53,241 nt of DNA from Bacillota bacterium (GTDB taxonomy: Bacteria > Bacillota > Sulfobacillia > Sulfobacillales > JAIMBI01), in assembly GCA_021797815.1 (NCBI GenBank), contig JAJZYZ010000002.1:65256-118496 (forward strand), read 5' to 3'. Within the stretch, counting starts at the first letter, position 1; every line of letters begins with the position of its first letter. A model generated the notes under the pieces. That model did no database searches. It worked only from the letters and a program-made list of their open reading frames with translations, and was not told the DNA's origin. The position numbers and the translations under genes are program-made. Positions 24,217 through 33,715 of the stretch are shown piece after piece.

Positions 24217-26436
24217 ATGCTGACCGAGGGAGCTTTCGAACCTCTTGCGGCCGCACTCGGTGTCCCGCCGCTCTGGGGGCGCATCCTGCATGCCTGCGGC
24301 ATCCGGGAGGAGGCCCAGTACCTCGCCCTGGTGGAGTCCGAGCGCCTCTCGGACCCGGCCGCTCTCTCGGACCTCGAGCGGGCAAGCTCGCTGCTGGCGG
24401 AGGCTGTGCGGGCGCGTGGGCGCATCCGGGTGCACGGCGACTACGACGCCGATGGCGTGACCGCAACCGCCATTTTGGTGCGGGCACTCACGCTTCTCGG
24501 GGCCGAGGTCGACGCCTTCATTCCCAATCGGTTTGACGACGGCTACGGCCTCTCGGTCGAGGCGGTTGACCGTGCGGTACGAGAGAACATAAGCCTCCTG
24601 GTCACGGTCGACTGCGGGTCGAGTGCGGCCGAAGCGGTCGGTGCCGCACGTCGGGCGGGACTCGGGCTCATCGTGACCGACCACCATCGGATTCCCGAGG
24701 CCTGGCCGGAGGCGGAGGCGTTTGTGAACCCCGAGCGGGAAGGGCCCGGGCATCCGATCTTGTCCGGAGCGGGAGTGGCCTTGCAGTTGGCGCGAGCGCT
24801 GCTGGGCGAGGAGCCGCCGGAGGCCTTGTGGGGACTCGCAGCCCTCGGCACCGTGGCCGACGTGATGCCCATGCGGGGCGACAGCCGGGTCATCGTCAAG
24901 CGCGGTCTCCACGCGCTTCGCCAGGGTCTCCCTGTCGGTCTGGCCGCGCTGCAGCGGATGGCGCGCCGGGATGTGGCGCACACAAGCGCCCGGGATCTCG
25001 GTTTTTCGCTGGCTCCCCGCATCAATGCGGCGGGGCGGCTCGGAAGCCCCATGCCGGCCCTGGGACTGGCGCTTACCGATTCGGAGGCCGAGGCCGACTC
25101 CCTGGCCCGTGAGCTCGAATCTTTGAATCAGCGGCGGCGCACGCTGGCCGAGGCCGTCTACGAGGAAGCCTGCCTGGCCGTAGAGCGGCGTGGCAGCCCC
25201 TTGCCCCCATTTTTGGTGGTGGCGGGGGAAGGCTTTCACGAAGGCGTGATCGGGATTGCGGCCGGGCGTCTCAGCGAGCGGTACGCACGGCCCGCGGCGG
25301 TCGTGGCGGTCGGCGCGGAAGGCAACAAAGGCTCCGCGCGCGGGGGCCGCTACGGGGATGTGTTTTTGGCCCTTGACCACCATCGGGAGCTGTTCTCCGC
25401 TCTCGGCGGGCACCGGGGAGCGGCCGGTTTCACCGTTCGGCCGGAGGCGTTGGCGGGTCTCGAGGCGGCGCTGTCGCGTTCTTTTGTGGCAGACGCGGTG
25501 TCTGCCGGACGGGGTCCGGTGCTGGACGCCGAGCCGGAGGCGCTTACGGCCGGCCTGGGTGCATTTCTTGACAGCCTGGAGCCTTTCGGGCCGGATTTGG
25601 AGGCACCCCGCTTCCGGGTGGCGGGGGAAGTGGAGCGGGTCCGTCGGATGGGCCGCGACGGTTCCCACGCGCGATTCCAGATGCACGGCGCGCCGCTTGA
25701 GACGGTTGCCTTCGGGGCCGGCGCGGCGGCCGCCGAGCTTGCCGGCCGCAAGGCGGTCACGCTCGTGACCCTGGAGTCCAACTGGTGGCAGGGGCAGCAG
25801 CGCTACGAGCTGCGGCTGGACGAGCTCTTGTGGCCCCCCGCGGCGGGTCGCGGCGCCCTGACCCGCCAGCGCTGGGACCTGTCAGACACGGTATCGTCGC
25901 CGGCCACCCTGGTGGTGGCCGCGTCGCGCCGTCGGGCCCGTGCCGCCGCCCTCGGCGGCGAGCCCGTGCTGTGCTGGTGGCAGGACTTCGGAAACCCCGC
26001 CCACAGCGAGCGCGCCGACCCTCGTATCCTTGGGCGTGTGGACACCGTGCACATCGTGGACGGTCCTCCCCATCGCTGGGCGCTGGCGGCGCTTCTGGCC
26101 GCGCTGCCGGAAGATGTCGCGGTCCACTGGCAGTCCTCGGCCCTCGACCCCGGGCCGGTTCTCCGCCGCTGGCAGCGCCTGGTGCCGGACGCCGATCACC
26201 TGCGCGGCCTCTGGCGGCGGCGGCGGGAGGGCGTCGCGCCGCTCTGCGCCGGTCGCCGGGTCCTTGTGGACCTCGGCCTCTGGAACGGAGAACAGCCGGA
26301 CCGGCGCCATGAGCTCCAGGAAAGTCTGCATTTCCGCACGGCCTGGGTCGAGAGGCGGGCAGCCGAAACGGACTGGGCGCAAGGCGGCCCCTGGGCATGG
26401 CGGGAGGAGGAGGGCGCGCGTGGATTGGCGGAGTAA
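24217..26436 (+). CDS. recJ: Single-stranded-DNA exonuclease RecJ
   Basis: A 739-residue 5'-3' exonuclease of the DHH superfamily used in recombination and mismatch repair. Core motifs are HGDYDADGVTA (about 73-83), VDCGSS, the DHH triad (TDHHRIPE, about 155), GTVADVMP and the DHHA1 motif GGHRGAAGF. An OB domain follows (VRRMGRDGSHARF). A C-terminal region of about 180 residues resembles the Firmicute RecJ C domain. Its end overlaps apt by 17 nt. Position between secF and apt-rel is typical of Bacillota. Confidence 0.93.
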   Translation: MLTEGAFEPLAAALGVPPLWGRILHACGIREEAQYLALVESERLSDPAALSDLERASSLLAEAVRARGRIRVHGDYDADGVTATAILVRALTLLGAEVDAFIPNRFDDGYGLSVEAVDRAVRENISLLVTVDCGSSAAEAVGAARRAGLGLIVTDHHRIPEAWPEAEAFVNPEREGPGHPILSGAGVALQLARALLGEEPPEALWGLAALGTVADVMPMRGDSRVIVKRGLHALRQGLPVGLAALQRMARRDVAHTSARDLGFSLAPRINAAGRLGSPMPALGLALTDSEAEADSLARELESLNQRRRTLAEAVYEEACLAVERRGSPLPPFLVVAGEGFHEGVIGIAAGRLSERYARPAAVVAVGAEGNKGSARGGRYGDVFLALDHHRELFSALGGHRGAAGFTVRPEALAGLEAALSRSFVADAVSAGRGPVLDAEPEALTAGLGAFLDSLEPFGPDLEAPRFRVAGEVERVRRMGRDGSHARFQMHGAPLETVAFGAGAAAAELAGRKAVTLVTLESNWWQGQQRYELRLDELLWPPAAGRGALTRQRWDLSDTVSSPATLVVAASRRRARAAALGGEPVLCWWQDFGNPAHSERADPRILGRVDTVHIVDGPPHRWALAALLAALPEDVAVHWQSSALDPGPVLRRWQRLVPDADHLRGLWRRRREGVAPLCAGRRVLVDLGLWNGEQPDRRHELQESLHFRTAWVERRAAETDWAQGGPWAWREEEGARGLAE

Positions 26437-26932
26437 GGTGCGGACCATTCCTGATTTTCCCACGGCCGGTGTGCTGTTTCGCGACGTTCTGCCAGCCTTT
26501 TCGGACCCGGCTGCGTTGCGGGGGCTTGTGACGGAGATGGCGGAGCGCCTTCGACCCGTTCACCCTGACGTCATTGTGGCACCGGAAGCCCGAGGATTTC
26601 TGATAGGCGCCCCCCTGGCTCTGGAGCTGGGGGTCGGGCTCTTGCCAGTCCGCAAGCCCGGGAAGCTTCCCGGCCCCGTTGTCGCCGAGGAATATGCTTT
26701 AGAATATGGGAAGAGCCGGCTTGAGGCGTCAGCCGAGACGAGGCTCACAGGGCTTGCGGCCGTCGTGGTGGATGATGTGCTGGCGACGGGCGGTACCGTG
26801 CTGGCCGCAGCAAGGCTGGTCGAGGCATTGGGCGGTCACGTAGCGGGGTACCTCTTCCTCCTGGAACTTCTGGACTTAAAGGGACGGGAACGGCTTACGG
26901 GGGCCCCGGTGGAGGCCCTGTGGAGCCTGTAG
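26420..26932 (+). CDS. apt: Adenine phosphoribosyltransferase
   Basis: A 170-residue salvage enzyme making AMP from adenine and PRPP. The N-terminus reads VRTIPDFPTAGVLFRDV, as in most Apt. The PRPP loop is VVVDDVLATGGT (about 113-124), and APEARGFLIGAPLA is the adenine/dimer segment. The GTG at 26420 is chosen because AGGAGG precedes it and the N-terminus then matches the family. Confidence 0.93.
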   Translation: MDWRSKVRTIPDFPTAGVLFRDVLPAFSDPAALRGLVTEMAERLRPVHPDVIVAPEARGFLIGAPLALELGVGLLPVRKPGKLPGPVVAEEYALEYGKSRLEASAETRLTGLAAVVVDDVLATGGTVLAAARLVEALGGHVAGYLFLLELLDLKGRERLTGAPVEALWSL

Positions 26933-26945
26933 GAGGCGAGTAAGC

Positions 26946-29078
26946 GTGGCGGCGGCGGGGACCCTGGAGGACCTACTCGGGTTCGAGCCCAGCCCGGCGG
27001 ATGCGGAACGCATCGGCCGGGCGCTGGATCTTGCCCAGGCCGCCCATGAAGGGCAGTCGCGCGCGTCGGGTGATCCGTACATCGCCCACCCGATGGCGGT
27101 GGCGAAGATCCTGGCGGGCCTCAACATGGACACCGATACCATCGTGGCCGCCCTGCTTCACGACGTTGTCGAGGACACGCCGGTGCCCCTGTCCCGCATC
27201 GAAGAGGAGTTTGGGTCGGATGTGGCCCAGCTGGTGGACGGTGTGACCAAGCTCTCGCGGCTGGAAGTGAAAAGTCGCGAGGAGGAGCAGGTCGAGAACC
27301 TGCGCAAGATGTTTCTCGCCATGGCGCGGGACATCCGGGTCATCATCATCAAGCTGGCGGACCGGCTCCACAACATGCGCACGCTGAAGCATCTGCGGCG
27401 CGAGCGCGTTGAACGCATCGCCCGCGAGACTCGGGAGATTTACGCCCCGCTGGCAAACCGCCTCGGGATCTTCCGCATTAAGTGGGAGCTTGAGGACCTG
27501 GCGTTTCAGTTTCTGGAGCCGGAGGCGTTCCAGGCCATGCGCGACCGTGTGGTCAAGCGCCGCCTCGAGCGCGAGGCGGACGTGGAAGAGGCCATGGACG
27601 TCCTGCGGGGCCGCCTGGCCGAGGCCGGCATCGAGGCTGAGGTGTCGGGCAGGGCCAAACACCTGTACAGCATCTATCAGAAGATGCAGCAGCAGCACAA
27701 GGGCTTTGATGAGGTTTACGACCTGGTGGCGGTCCGCGTCCTGGTCGGCAGCGTCCGCGACTGCTATGCCGCGCTCGGGCTGGTGCACGAGATGTGGAGG
27801 CCGCTGCCCGGGCGGTTCAAGGATTACGTGGCGATGCCGAAGTCGAATCTCTACCAGAGTCTGCACACGACCGTGGTCGGCCCTGGCGGGGAACCATTCG
27901 AGGTCCAGATCCGGACGTTCGAGATGCATCACACGGCCGAATACGGTATTGCCGCGCACTGGCGCTACAAAGAGGGTACGCGCCCGGACCGAGACTTCGA
28001 GCAGAAGTTGTCGTGGCTCCGCCAGCTGCTTGAGTGGCAGCGCGACATGCGCGACGCCAACGAATTTATGGAGACGCTCAAGGTCGACTTGTTTGCAGAC
28101 GAAGTTTTCGTGTTTACCCCCCGCGGCGACGTGATTGAACTGCCGTCAGGCGCCACGCCGGTCGACTTCGCCTACCGCATCCACACGGATATCGGCCATC
28201 ACTGCGTAGGAGCGCGCGTGAACAGCCGCATCGTCCCGCTGCCGACGGAGCTCGAGAACGGGGACATCGTGGAAGTCCTGGTCAACCGCCAGTCACCCGG
28301 CCCATCGGCCGACTGGCTGCACTTCGTTCGCACGCCCCAGGCTAAGACGCGGATTCGCCAGTGGCACCGCCGGGAGCGGCGTCAGGAGCATCTCGCGCGA
28401 GGACGGGAGGTGCTTGAGCGGGAGCTTCGCCGCCAGGGTCTCAAACCCGGAGAGGAACGGCTGCAGGAACTGGCGCGGCGGCTCGGTCATCAAACCCTGG
28501 ACGAGCTGTGCATCAGCCTGAGCGAGGGGACCCAGAACCTCTCGACCCTCGCTTCGCGGCTCCGCGAGGAACCGGTTCGCCCGACTCCTGTCAGCCGCCC
28601 GTCCTCGAAGCCGCGTGAGAAGAGCCACGGCGGAGTGCTGGTGCGGGGGCAGGGAAGCCTCCTGGTTCGCTTCGGACGCTGCTGCCAGCCGGTGCCCGGC
28701 GACCCCATCATCGGGTATCTCACCCGCGGCCGGGGCGTCTCCATCCACCGGCTCGACTGCCCGAATCTGACCGAGCTGGCGCGGGACCCCGAACCGCGCA
28801 TGGTCGAGGTGGCCTGGGACGATGCGACCCCGCCGGGGCCGCGGGCCGTGGAACTTTCCGTCCGCGCCTGGGACCGGCCCGGACTGCTGGCCGACGTGGC
28901 CACCGTAGCCGCCCATACCAATATCCTGAATGCGACCGCCCGGAGCTTCAAGGACCGCACGGCGACGGTGACCCTGCGGCTGGAAGTGGGTCATCTTGAT
29001 CAGCTGAACCGCATCATGGACCGCATCGGAGCCCTGCCGTACGTTCTGCAGGTCGACCGCGTCAGTCGGGAACTCTGA
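26946..29078 (+). CDS. relA: Bifunctional (p)ppGpp synthetase/hydrolase Rel
   Basis: A 710-residue long RSH protein that makes and degrades (p)ppGpp in the stringent response. The HD hydrolase domain is intact (H48, HD at 72-73, HDVVEDTP). The synthetase has YDLVAVRVL and RFKDYVAMPKSNLYQSLHT. A TGS domain follows (VFVFTPRGDVIELPSG), then the conserved-Cys domain (RCCQPVPGDPIIGY) and a C-terminal ACT domain. Both catalytic halves look active. The GTG start has GGAGG 9 nt upstream. It overlaps dtd by TGATG. Confidence 0.96.
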   Translation: MAAAGTLEDLLGFEPSPADAERIGRALDLAQAAHEGQSRASGDPYIAHPMAVAKILAGLNMDTDTIVAALLHDVVEDTPVPLSRIEEEFGSDVAQLVDGVTKLSRLEVKSREEEQVENLRKMFLAMARDIRVIIIKLADRLHNMRTLKHLRRERVERIARETREIYAPLANRLGIFRIKWELEDLAFQFLEPEAFQAMRDRVVKRRLEREADVEEAMDVLRGRLAEAGIEAEVSGRAKHLYSIYQKMQQQHKGFDEVYDLVAVRVLVGSVRDCYAALGLVHEMWRPLPGRFKDYVAMPKSNLYQSLHTTVVGPGGEPFEVQIRTFEMHHTAEYGIAAHWRYKEGTRPDRDFEQKLSWLRQLLEWQRDMRDANEFMETLKVDLFADEVFVFTPRGDVIELPSGATPVDFAYRIHTDIGHHCVGARVNSRIVPLPTELENGDIVEVLVNRQSPGPSADWLHFVRTPQAKTRIRQWHRRERRQEHLARGREVLERELRRQGLKPGEERLQELARRLGHQTLDELCISLSEGTQNLSTLASRLREEPVRPTPVSRPSSKPREKSHGGVLVRGQGSLLVRFGRCCQPVPGDPIIGYLTRGRGVSIHRLDCPNLTELARDPEPRMVEVAWDDATPPGPRAVELSVRAWDRPGLLADVATVAAHTNILNATARSFKDRTATVTLRLEVGHLDQLNRIMDRIGALPYVLQVDRVSREL

Positions 29079-29548
29079 TGCGGGTCGTTCTGCAGCGGGT
29101 GACAACCGCGGCCGTCGCCGTGGACGGGCACGAGATCGGACGCATCGGCCCGGGCCTCCTGGCTCTCGTCGGGATCGGAGCCGGTGACGATCATGCCGTC
29201 GTCGAGCGGATGGCCGCCAAGGTGGCCGCGCTCCGCATCTTTAGGGACGACCGGGGCCACATGAACCGCGACGTGCGCGATCACAAAGGCGCCGTTCTCT
29301 CGGTGTCGCAGTTCACGCTGTACGCGGACGTGCGCCGCGGCCGGCGGCCAGGATTTACGGAGGCGGCGGCGCCCGAGGTGGCAAAACCCCTGTGGCTTGC
29401 TTTTGGCGAGGCGCTGAGGGTGCAGGGACTGCCCGTCCACGAGGGTGAGTTCGGCGCGGACATGGCCGTGTCGCTGGTGAATGACGGACCGGTCACCATT
29501 CTCCTGGACAGTGCGATGTGGGGAGGCGGCGATGCAGGAGCAGTATAG
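29078..29548 (+). CDS. dtd: D-aminoacyl-tRNA deacylase
   Basis: A 156-residue editing enzyme that frees D-amino acids from tRNA. The catalytic/chirality motifs are SVSQFTLYAD (about 70-79) and NDGPVTILLDS near the C-terminus (the GP cis-peptide motif). Length is typical. It overlaps rel at the 5' end and hisS at the 3' end, the standard Bacillota rel-dtd-hisS order. Confidence 0.95.
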   Translation: MRVVLQRVTTAAVAVDGHEIGRIGPGLLALVGIGAGDDHAVVERMAAKVAALRIFRDDRGHMNRDVRDHKGAVLSVSQFTLYADVRRGRRPGFTEAAAPEVAKPLWLAFGEALRVQGLPVHEGEFGADMAVSLVNDGPVTILLDSAMWGGGDAGAV

Positions 29549-30788
29549 GCGGCCGCGCGGTACCCAGGATGTGCTGCCGGAAGCGAGCGAGCGGCTCGAG
29601 GCACTCCGGCGGCTCACGCGGGGAGTGACGGCCCGTTATGGCTACGGCGAGATTCAAACGCCGGTCTTTGAGCAGACGGCCGTGTTTGTGGATGGCGTGG
29701 GCGAGGGGACCGACATCGTCCAGCATGAGCGTTACACGTTTACGGATGCGGGCGGTGTGTCGCTCACGCTGCGGCCGGAGGGCACGGCGGCGGTGGCGCG
29801 GGCGTACGTGGAGCACAATATGGCCACGTGGCCGCAGCCCGTCCGCCTTTACTACTGGCAGCCCATGTTTCGCCGGGAACGGCCGCAGGCGGGCCGCTTC
29901 CGCCAGCACACCCAGTACGGGATCGAGCTTGTGGGCAGTGAGCACTTCAGCGCCGACGCGGAAGTGATTGCGGTCGGGGTGCGGATCCTGGCCGAGGTGG
30001 GCAAGGCGCCCCAGGTGCTCGTCAACTCGATGGGGGATGAGGTCTGCCGCCCGCGTTACCGGGAGGCGCTGGTGTCCTACTACACGGACCATTTTGAGGC
30101 ACTGTGCGAGGACTGCCAGGCCCGGCTTCGCATAAATCCCCTGCGCCTCCTAGATTGCAAGCGGGACGTGGGTTTGAAGGCGGGAGCGCCTGACATTGCA
30201 GACTACTGGTGTGAGGCGTGCCGTGCGCACTTTGATGGGGTCACGGCTCTTTTGGGCGCCATGGACGTCCGGTGGACCCGGGACAGCGGTCTCGTGCGTG
30301 GTCTCGACTATTACCACCGGACCGTGTTTGAGATCCAGGATCCGGCCCTCGGCGCCCAGAGCACCCTTATCGGCGGCGGCCGCTATGATGGGCTCGCCAA
30401 CCGGGTGGGGGCGGCAGGGCGCACGCCGGGCGTCGGTTTCGGGGCGGGGGCGGAGCGTCTTCTGCTGACGCTGCCGCCCGAGTACGGGCAAAATCGGCGG
30501 CCCCGCGTCTTCGTGGCCCGGGTAGGAGACGGACAGGACGCGTTCTTGTGCGCCGAACAGATCCGGCGGGCGGGACTCGCGGCCGACGTGGACGTGATGG
30601 GTAGGAGCCTGAAGGCGCAAATGAAAGATGCGGCCCGCCGCGCTGCATGGGTCGTCATTGCGGGGGGACGGGAGTGGGCCGAAGGGCGGGCCCCGGTTCG
30701 GGATCTCGCGTCCGGTTCAACCGAGGAGGTGGCGCTCGGCGATTTGGTCGGGTATTTGGCCGAGCGTGTGGGAGCGGACCGGCCCTGA
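29532..30788 (+). CDS. hisS: Histidyl-tRNA synthetase
   Basis: A 418-residue class II synthetase. Motif 2 is YYWQPMFRRERPQAGRFRQ, the His-specific motif is RGLDYYHRTVFE, and motif 3 lies in GVGFGAGAERLL. The C-terminal anticodon domain is present (PRVFVARVG onward). Start at 29532 is set by GGGGAGG 5 nt upstream. It overlaps dtd by 17 nt. No T-box lies upstream, so control probably comes from the operon promoter. It ends 66 nt before the 6S RNA promoter. Confidence 0.95.
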   Translation: MQEQYRRPRGTQDVLPEASERLEALRRLTRGVTARYGYGEIQTPVFEQTAVFVDGVGEGTDIVQHERYTFTDAGGVSLTLRPEGTAAVARAYVEHNMATWPQPVRLYYWQPMFRRERPQAGRFRQHTQYGIELVGSEHFSADAEVIAVGVRILAEVGKAPQVLVNSMGDEVCRPRYREALVSYYTDHFEALCEDCQARLRINPLRLLDCKRDVGLKAGAPDIADYWCEACRAHFDGVTALLGAMDVRWTRDSGLVRGLDYYHRTVFEIQDPALGAQSTLIGGGRYDGLANRVGAAGRTPGVGFGAGAERLLLTLPPEYGQNRRPRVFVARVGDGQDAFLCAEQIRRAGLAADVDVMGRSLKAQMKDAARRAAWVVIAGGREWAEGRAPVRDLASGSTEEVALGDLVGYLAERVGADRP

Positions 30789-30853
30789 CCCGCAGGAGTC
30801 CGAACATGGGGGGCGAAAACCTGTCGCCGGTCGGGCCCGCACGCTGGGCGTGA

Positions 30854-30882
30854 TTGCGACCGCACCGCCGCCCGGCTATAAT
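30854..30882 (+). promoter_or_regulatory. Promoter of 6S RNA
   Basis: TTGCGA (30854-30859), a 17-nt spacer and a perfect TATAAT (30877-30882). The predicted start is about 30890, exactly where the closing stem of the RNA begins. Confidence 0.82.
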
Positions 30883-30890
30883 GTGACAAG

Positions 30891-31066
30891 ACCCTGCGGT
30901 GTTCGTGCGGTGGTTCGATAGGTTTTGAGCCAACACCAAGACCTAGGGAGCCTGATCCGTCCGGGTGGCCGTCCTGCCCCGTCATCGGGGACTGCGAAAG
31001 CTCGGAGGAGGCACCCACCTGCCAGCGGCAGGTTCAAAACGTCGGAGCCCACGGCATTGTGGGGCA
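30891..31066 (+). ncRNA. ssrS: 6S RNA (RNA polymerase regulator)
   Basis: About 175 nt with the 6S layout. The 5' end CCCTGCGGTG pairs fully, with G-U pairs, with CATTGTGGGG at 31055-31064. The 5' strand carries TGTTCG and then TTTTGAGCC, and the 3' strand carries GGAGCCCACGGCAT, both resembling conserved 6S segments flanking the central bubble. 6S RNA mimics an open promoter, binds housekeeping RNA polymerase and is copied into short product RNAs. It has its own promoter and terminator and no open frame. Position after hisS recalls the Bacillota habit of 6S genes near synthetase genes. Confidence 0.85.
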
Positions 31067-31070
31067 ATTT

Positions 31071-31094
31071 CGCGGGGCGTGGCCCCGCGTTTTT
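31071..31094 (+). terminator. Rho-independent terminator of 6S RNA
   Basis: CGCGGGGC (31071-31078) pairs perfectly with GCCCCGCG (31082-31089), with a 3-nt loop, followed by TTTTT. It lies just past the closing stem of the 6S RNA. Confidence 0.92.
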
Positions 31095-31133
31095 CGTGTG
31101 CAGGCGAAGTTCGCGACGTAAAGGCGGGCGGCT

Positions 31134-32159
31134 ATGAGCGTTGATCTGCGGAGCGATACGGTCACCCGACCGACAGGCGCCATGCGCGAGGCGATGGCGC
31201 GGGCCCCGGTGGGTGATGACGTGTACGGTGAAGACCCGACGGTCAATGAGTTGCAGGAATTTGCGGCGGCTCTTCTGGGCAAGGAACGCGCGCTCTATCT
31301 TCCGAGTGCCACCATGAGCAATCAGGTGGCGGTGCTGGCGCATACCGAGCGGGGTGACGAGCTCTTCTGCGATGTCGACGCCCACGTCTACGGTGCGGAG
31401 GCCGGATCTCCGGCCATGCTGGCCGGGGTCATGTGCCACACGCTGCCGGCCGTGGGCGGCATCGTGGCGGCCGACGTCCTGGAGGCCGCCATCCGGCCGG
31501 CTAACATTCATCACCCACGTCCCCGCTTGCTGACTCTGGAGAACACCCACAACGGAGCGGCGCTGCACCCGGATCGTCTCGCGGCGACCGTAGCGGTCGC
31601 CCGCGCGCACGGGCTTAGCATCCACCTCGATGGAGCGCGCCTCTTCAACGCGGCCGTGGCCCTGAACCTGTCCGCCCGGACGCTGACAGAGCCGGTGGAC
31701 AGTGTCACGGTGTGTCTGTCAAAGGGTCTGGGGGCTCCGATGGGCGCGCTGCTGGCGGGTTCTAACGCCTTCATCGAACGGGCCCTTCGCTACCGGAAGG
31801 CGCTCGGCGGCGGCCTGCGTCAGGCAGGCATCGTAGCGGCCGGCGGCCTTTTCGCGCTTCGCCACCACGTGGAGCGGATGGCCGACGACCATCGGCGGGC
31901 GCGGACTCTGGCGTCGGCCCTGTCGGGACTTCCGGGCATGCGGGTCGTGGAGGCGGAGGTGCCCACCAACATGGTGATGGTCGACCTCGATGGTGCGTCG
32001 GGGCCCCTGGTCGACCAGGGCCGCGGCGTCGGTGTCCTGTTCGGGTCCATGGGTCCGGGCCGGCTTCGGCTTGTCACGCACCTCGATGTGGACGATGCCG
32101 GAATCGCGGCGGCGGCTGACTTCTTTACAAAAGTCGCCCGCGAGCGCCGGGGCGCGTAA
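31134..32159 (+). CDS. ltaE: Low-specificity L-threonine aldolase
   Basis: A 341-residue PLP enzyme that splits threonine or allo-threonine into glycine and acetaldehyde. N-terminal SVDLRSDTVTRPTGAMREAM is the family hallmark; His83 (DVDAHVYGAE) stacks on PLP, and Lys197 (CLSKGLGAPMG) forms the Schiff base. LENTHNGA and HLDGARLFNAAV are also typical. It starts 39 nt after the 6S terminator with no clear promoter of its own, so some read-through is possible. Confidence 0.93.
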   Translation: MSVDLRSDTVTRPTGAMREAMARAPVGDDVYGEDPTVNELQEFAAALLGKERALYLPSATMSNQVAVLAHTERGDELFCDVDAHVYGAEAGSPAMLAGVMCHTLPAVGGIVAADVLEAAIRPANIHHPRPRLLTLENTHNGAALHPDRLAATVAVARAHGLSIHLDGARLFNAAVALNLSARTLTEPVDSVTVCLSKGLGAPMGALLAGSNAFIERALRYRKALGGGLRQAGIVAAGGLFALRHHVERMADDHRRARTLASALSGLPGMRVVEAEVPTNMVMVDLDGASGPLVDQGRGVGVLFGSMGPGRLRLVTHLDVDDAGIAAAADFFTKVARERRGA

Positions 32160-32160
32160 G

Positions 32161-33540
32161 GTGCGCGAGGATCTCTTCGGGGCGGCGGGCGAGCGCGATC
32201 GCGCCCGCTCCGCACCCCTGTCTGACCGGATGCGCCCGCGGGTCCTCGCCGAGGTGGTGGGACAGGACCACCTGTTGGCCCCGGGTCAGGTTCTGGAGCG
32301 CATGGCCGCGGAAAGGCGGCTCCGTTCGCTCATCCTCTACGGGGCACCGGGCTCGGGCAAGACCACCATCGCGCGGCTCCTGGCGGCCGCGGTAGAGAGC
32401 GCCTTTGTCCCGCTCTCGGCCGTGGAGGCGGGGGTGGCCGAGGTGCGCCGGGTCGTAGAGGCGGCTCGTGAGCGATGGCGTCTCGAGGGCCGGGGTACGG
32501 TCGTCTTTCTGGATGAGATCCATCGGTTCAACAAGGCGCAGCAGGACGTGCTCCTGCCTCACGTGGAGACCGGTACCCTCACGCTTGTGGGTGCGACCGC
32601 CGAAAACCCCTGGGTCACCATTATCCCGGCGCTGTTGTCGCGTTGCCTCTTGCTCCAGGTGAAGCCCCTCGGGCGAGACGACGTGGTGAGTGTGCTGCGG
32701 CGGGCCCTTGACCGCCGGGCGGAGTGGCGGCCGGATGCGCGGGTGGACGACGCGGTCTTGACGGCCATCGCCAACCGTGTGAGCGGGGACGCCCGGCTGG
32801 CGCTGAATTTGCTGGACTGGACCCTGCTCTTGACGGCCCCGGGAGAGGTGGCCGGGGAAGAGCGGGTGGACCAGGTGTGGAAGGAGGCGCCGCACTACCA
32901 CGACCGGGCCGGTGATCGGCACTATGACCGCGTCTCCGCCTTCATCAAAAGCCTGCGTGGTTCGGATCCCGATGCCGCCCTGTTCTGGTTCGGGCTCATG
33001 CTGGCCGGCGGCGAAGATCCTGAATTTGTGAGTCGACGGCTTATGGTTCATGCCGCCGAGGACGTGGGCATGGCCGACCCGCGGGCGCTCCTGGTAGCGG
33101 TGGCCGCCCATCAGGCCCTCATGGCGGTCGGCCTGCCGGAAGCACGCATTCCCCTGGCCGAAGCGGTCATCTACATTGCCACCGCCCCCAAATCGAACAG
33201 CGTGGTAGACGCGTTGGCCAGACTTGACGAAGCCGTCAGCGACCACGCCGATGCCGAGGTGCCCGTCGCCCTGCAAAGTCCGCAGTACAAGGGCGGGGCA
33301 GTGGCGGGCTACCGGTACCCGCATGGAGCGCCCGGCCATTTCCTGCCAGACGCGCACCTGCCGGACGATTTGCGGGAGCTTTATCTGTACCGCGGCAGCG
33401 ACCAGGGCGAGGAGCGGCTGACACTCGCGCGGGCGGCCGCATGGCGCGCGGCGCGGGAGGCATTTGCCCGGACGGCTTCGGAGCAAACTCTATCCGCGGA
33501 CACCGTCCCCAATGCGGATGGGGACCGTACGCCAGGGTGA
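32161..33540 (+). CDS. rarA: Replication-associated AAA+ ATPase RarA (MgsA)
   Basis: A 459-residue clamp-loader-like ATPase that acts at stalled replication forks with SSB. Walker A is GAPGSGKT (61-68), Walker [11 protein letters not shown], sensor 1 GATAENP, and the C-terminal tetramerisation region includes [23 protein letters not shown] and [10 protein letters not shown] start at GTG 32161, next to the threonine aldolase stop, because the family N-terminus (DLFG...[17 protein letters not shown]) begins there; its ribosome site is weak. The gene upstream is unrelated. Confidence 0.93.
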   Translation: MREDLFGAAGERDRARSAPLSDRMRPRVLAEVVGQDHLLAPGQVLERMAAERRLRSLILYGAPGSGKTTIARLLAAAVESAFVPLSAVEAGVAEVRRVVEAARERWRLEGRGTVVFLDEIHRFNKAQQDVLLPHVETGTLTLVGATAENPWVTIIPALLSRCLLLQVKPLGRDDVVSVLRRALDRRAEWRPDARVDDAVLTAIANRVSGDARLALNLLDWTLLLTAPGEVAGEERVDQVWKEAPHYHDRAGDRHYDRVSAFIKSLRGSDPDAALFWFGLMLAGGEDPEFVSRRLMVHAAEDVGMADPRALLVAVAAHQALMAVGLPEARIPLAEAVIYIATAPKSNSVVDALARLDEAVSDHADAEVPVALQSPQYKGGAVAGYRYPHGAPGHFLPDAHLPDDLRELYLYRGSDQGEERLTLARAAAWRAAREAFARTASEQTLSADTVPNADGDRTPG

Positions 33541-33624
33541 TCACCCCCCGTCGTCTTGACATCGGACCACCTCCTCATCCGCGCCGTTCCAGGCTCCGGG
33601 CGGCACCTGCCCCGCCGCGCCTCG

Positions 33625-33654
33625 TTGACCGCAGCACCCGCGCGGTGTTAGGAT
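33625..33654 (+). promoter_or_regulatory. Promoter of Rrf2-mnmA
   Basis: TTGACC (33625-33630), an 18-nt spacer and TAGGAT (33649-33654) with an upstream TG. Predicted start is near 33661, 55 nt before the Rrf2 ATG. Confidence 0.55.
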
Positions 33655-33661
33655 TTTCGTG

Positions 33662-33682
33662 TTGACAATTCGCACATTGACG
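33662..33682 (+). promoter_or_regulatory. Possible Rrf2 operator (direct repeat)
   Basis: TTGACA (33662) and TTGACG (33677) repeat at a 15-nt period just downstream of the predicted start. This would suit autoregulation by the Rrf2 protein. No good -10 follows either TTGAC, so neither is a convincing -35. Confidence 0.3.
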
Positions 33683-33715
33683 AGACGGCATCTTCGATGA
33701 AAGGACGGTGAGACT

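Noticed and set aside
24046-25686. A 546-residue leftward open frame opposite recJ
   Set aside because: It mirrors recJ codons in GC-rich DNA, has His/Arg/Gly-skewed composition, no ribosome site and no motif. recJ on the other strand has all family motifs.
32125-33486. A 453-residue leftward open frame opposite rarA
   Set aside because: Antisense shadow; rarA carries Walker and sensor motifs in the forward frame.
33662-33690. TTGACA at 33662 as the -35 of the Rrf2 promoter
   Set aside because: The bases 17 nt on (ACGGCA) do not resemble a -10; the TTGACC/TAGGAT pair upstream is better, so the repeat is listed as a possible operator.
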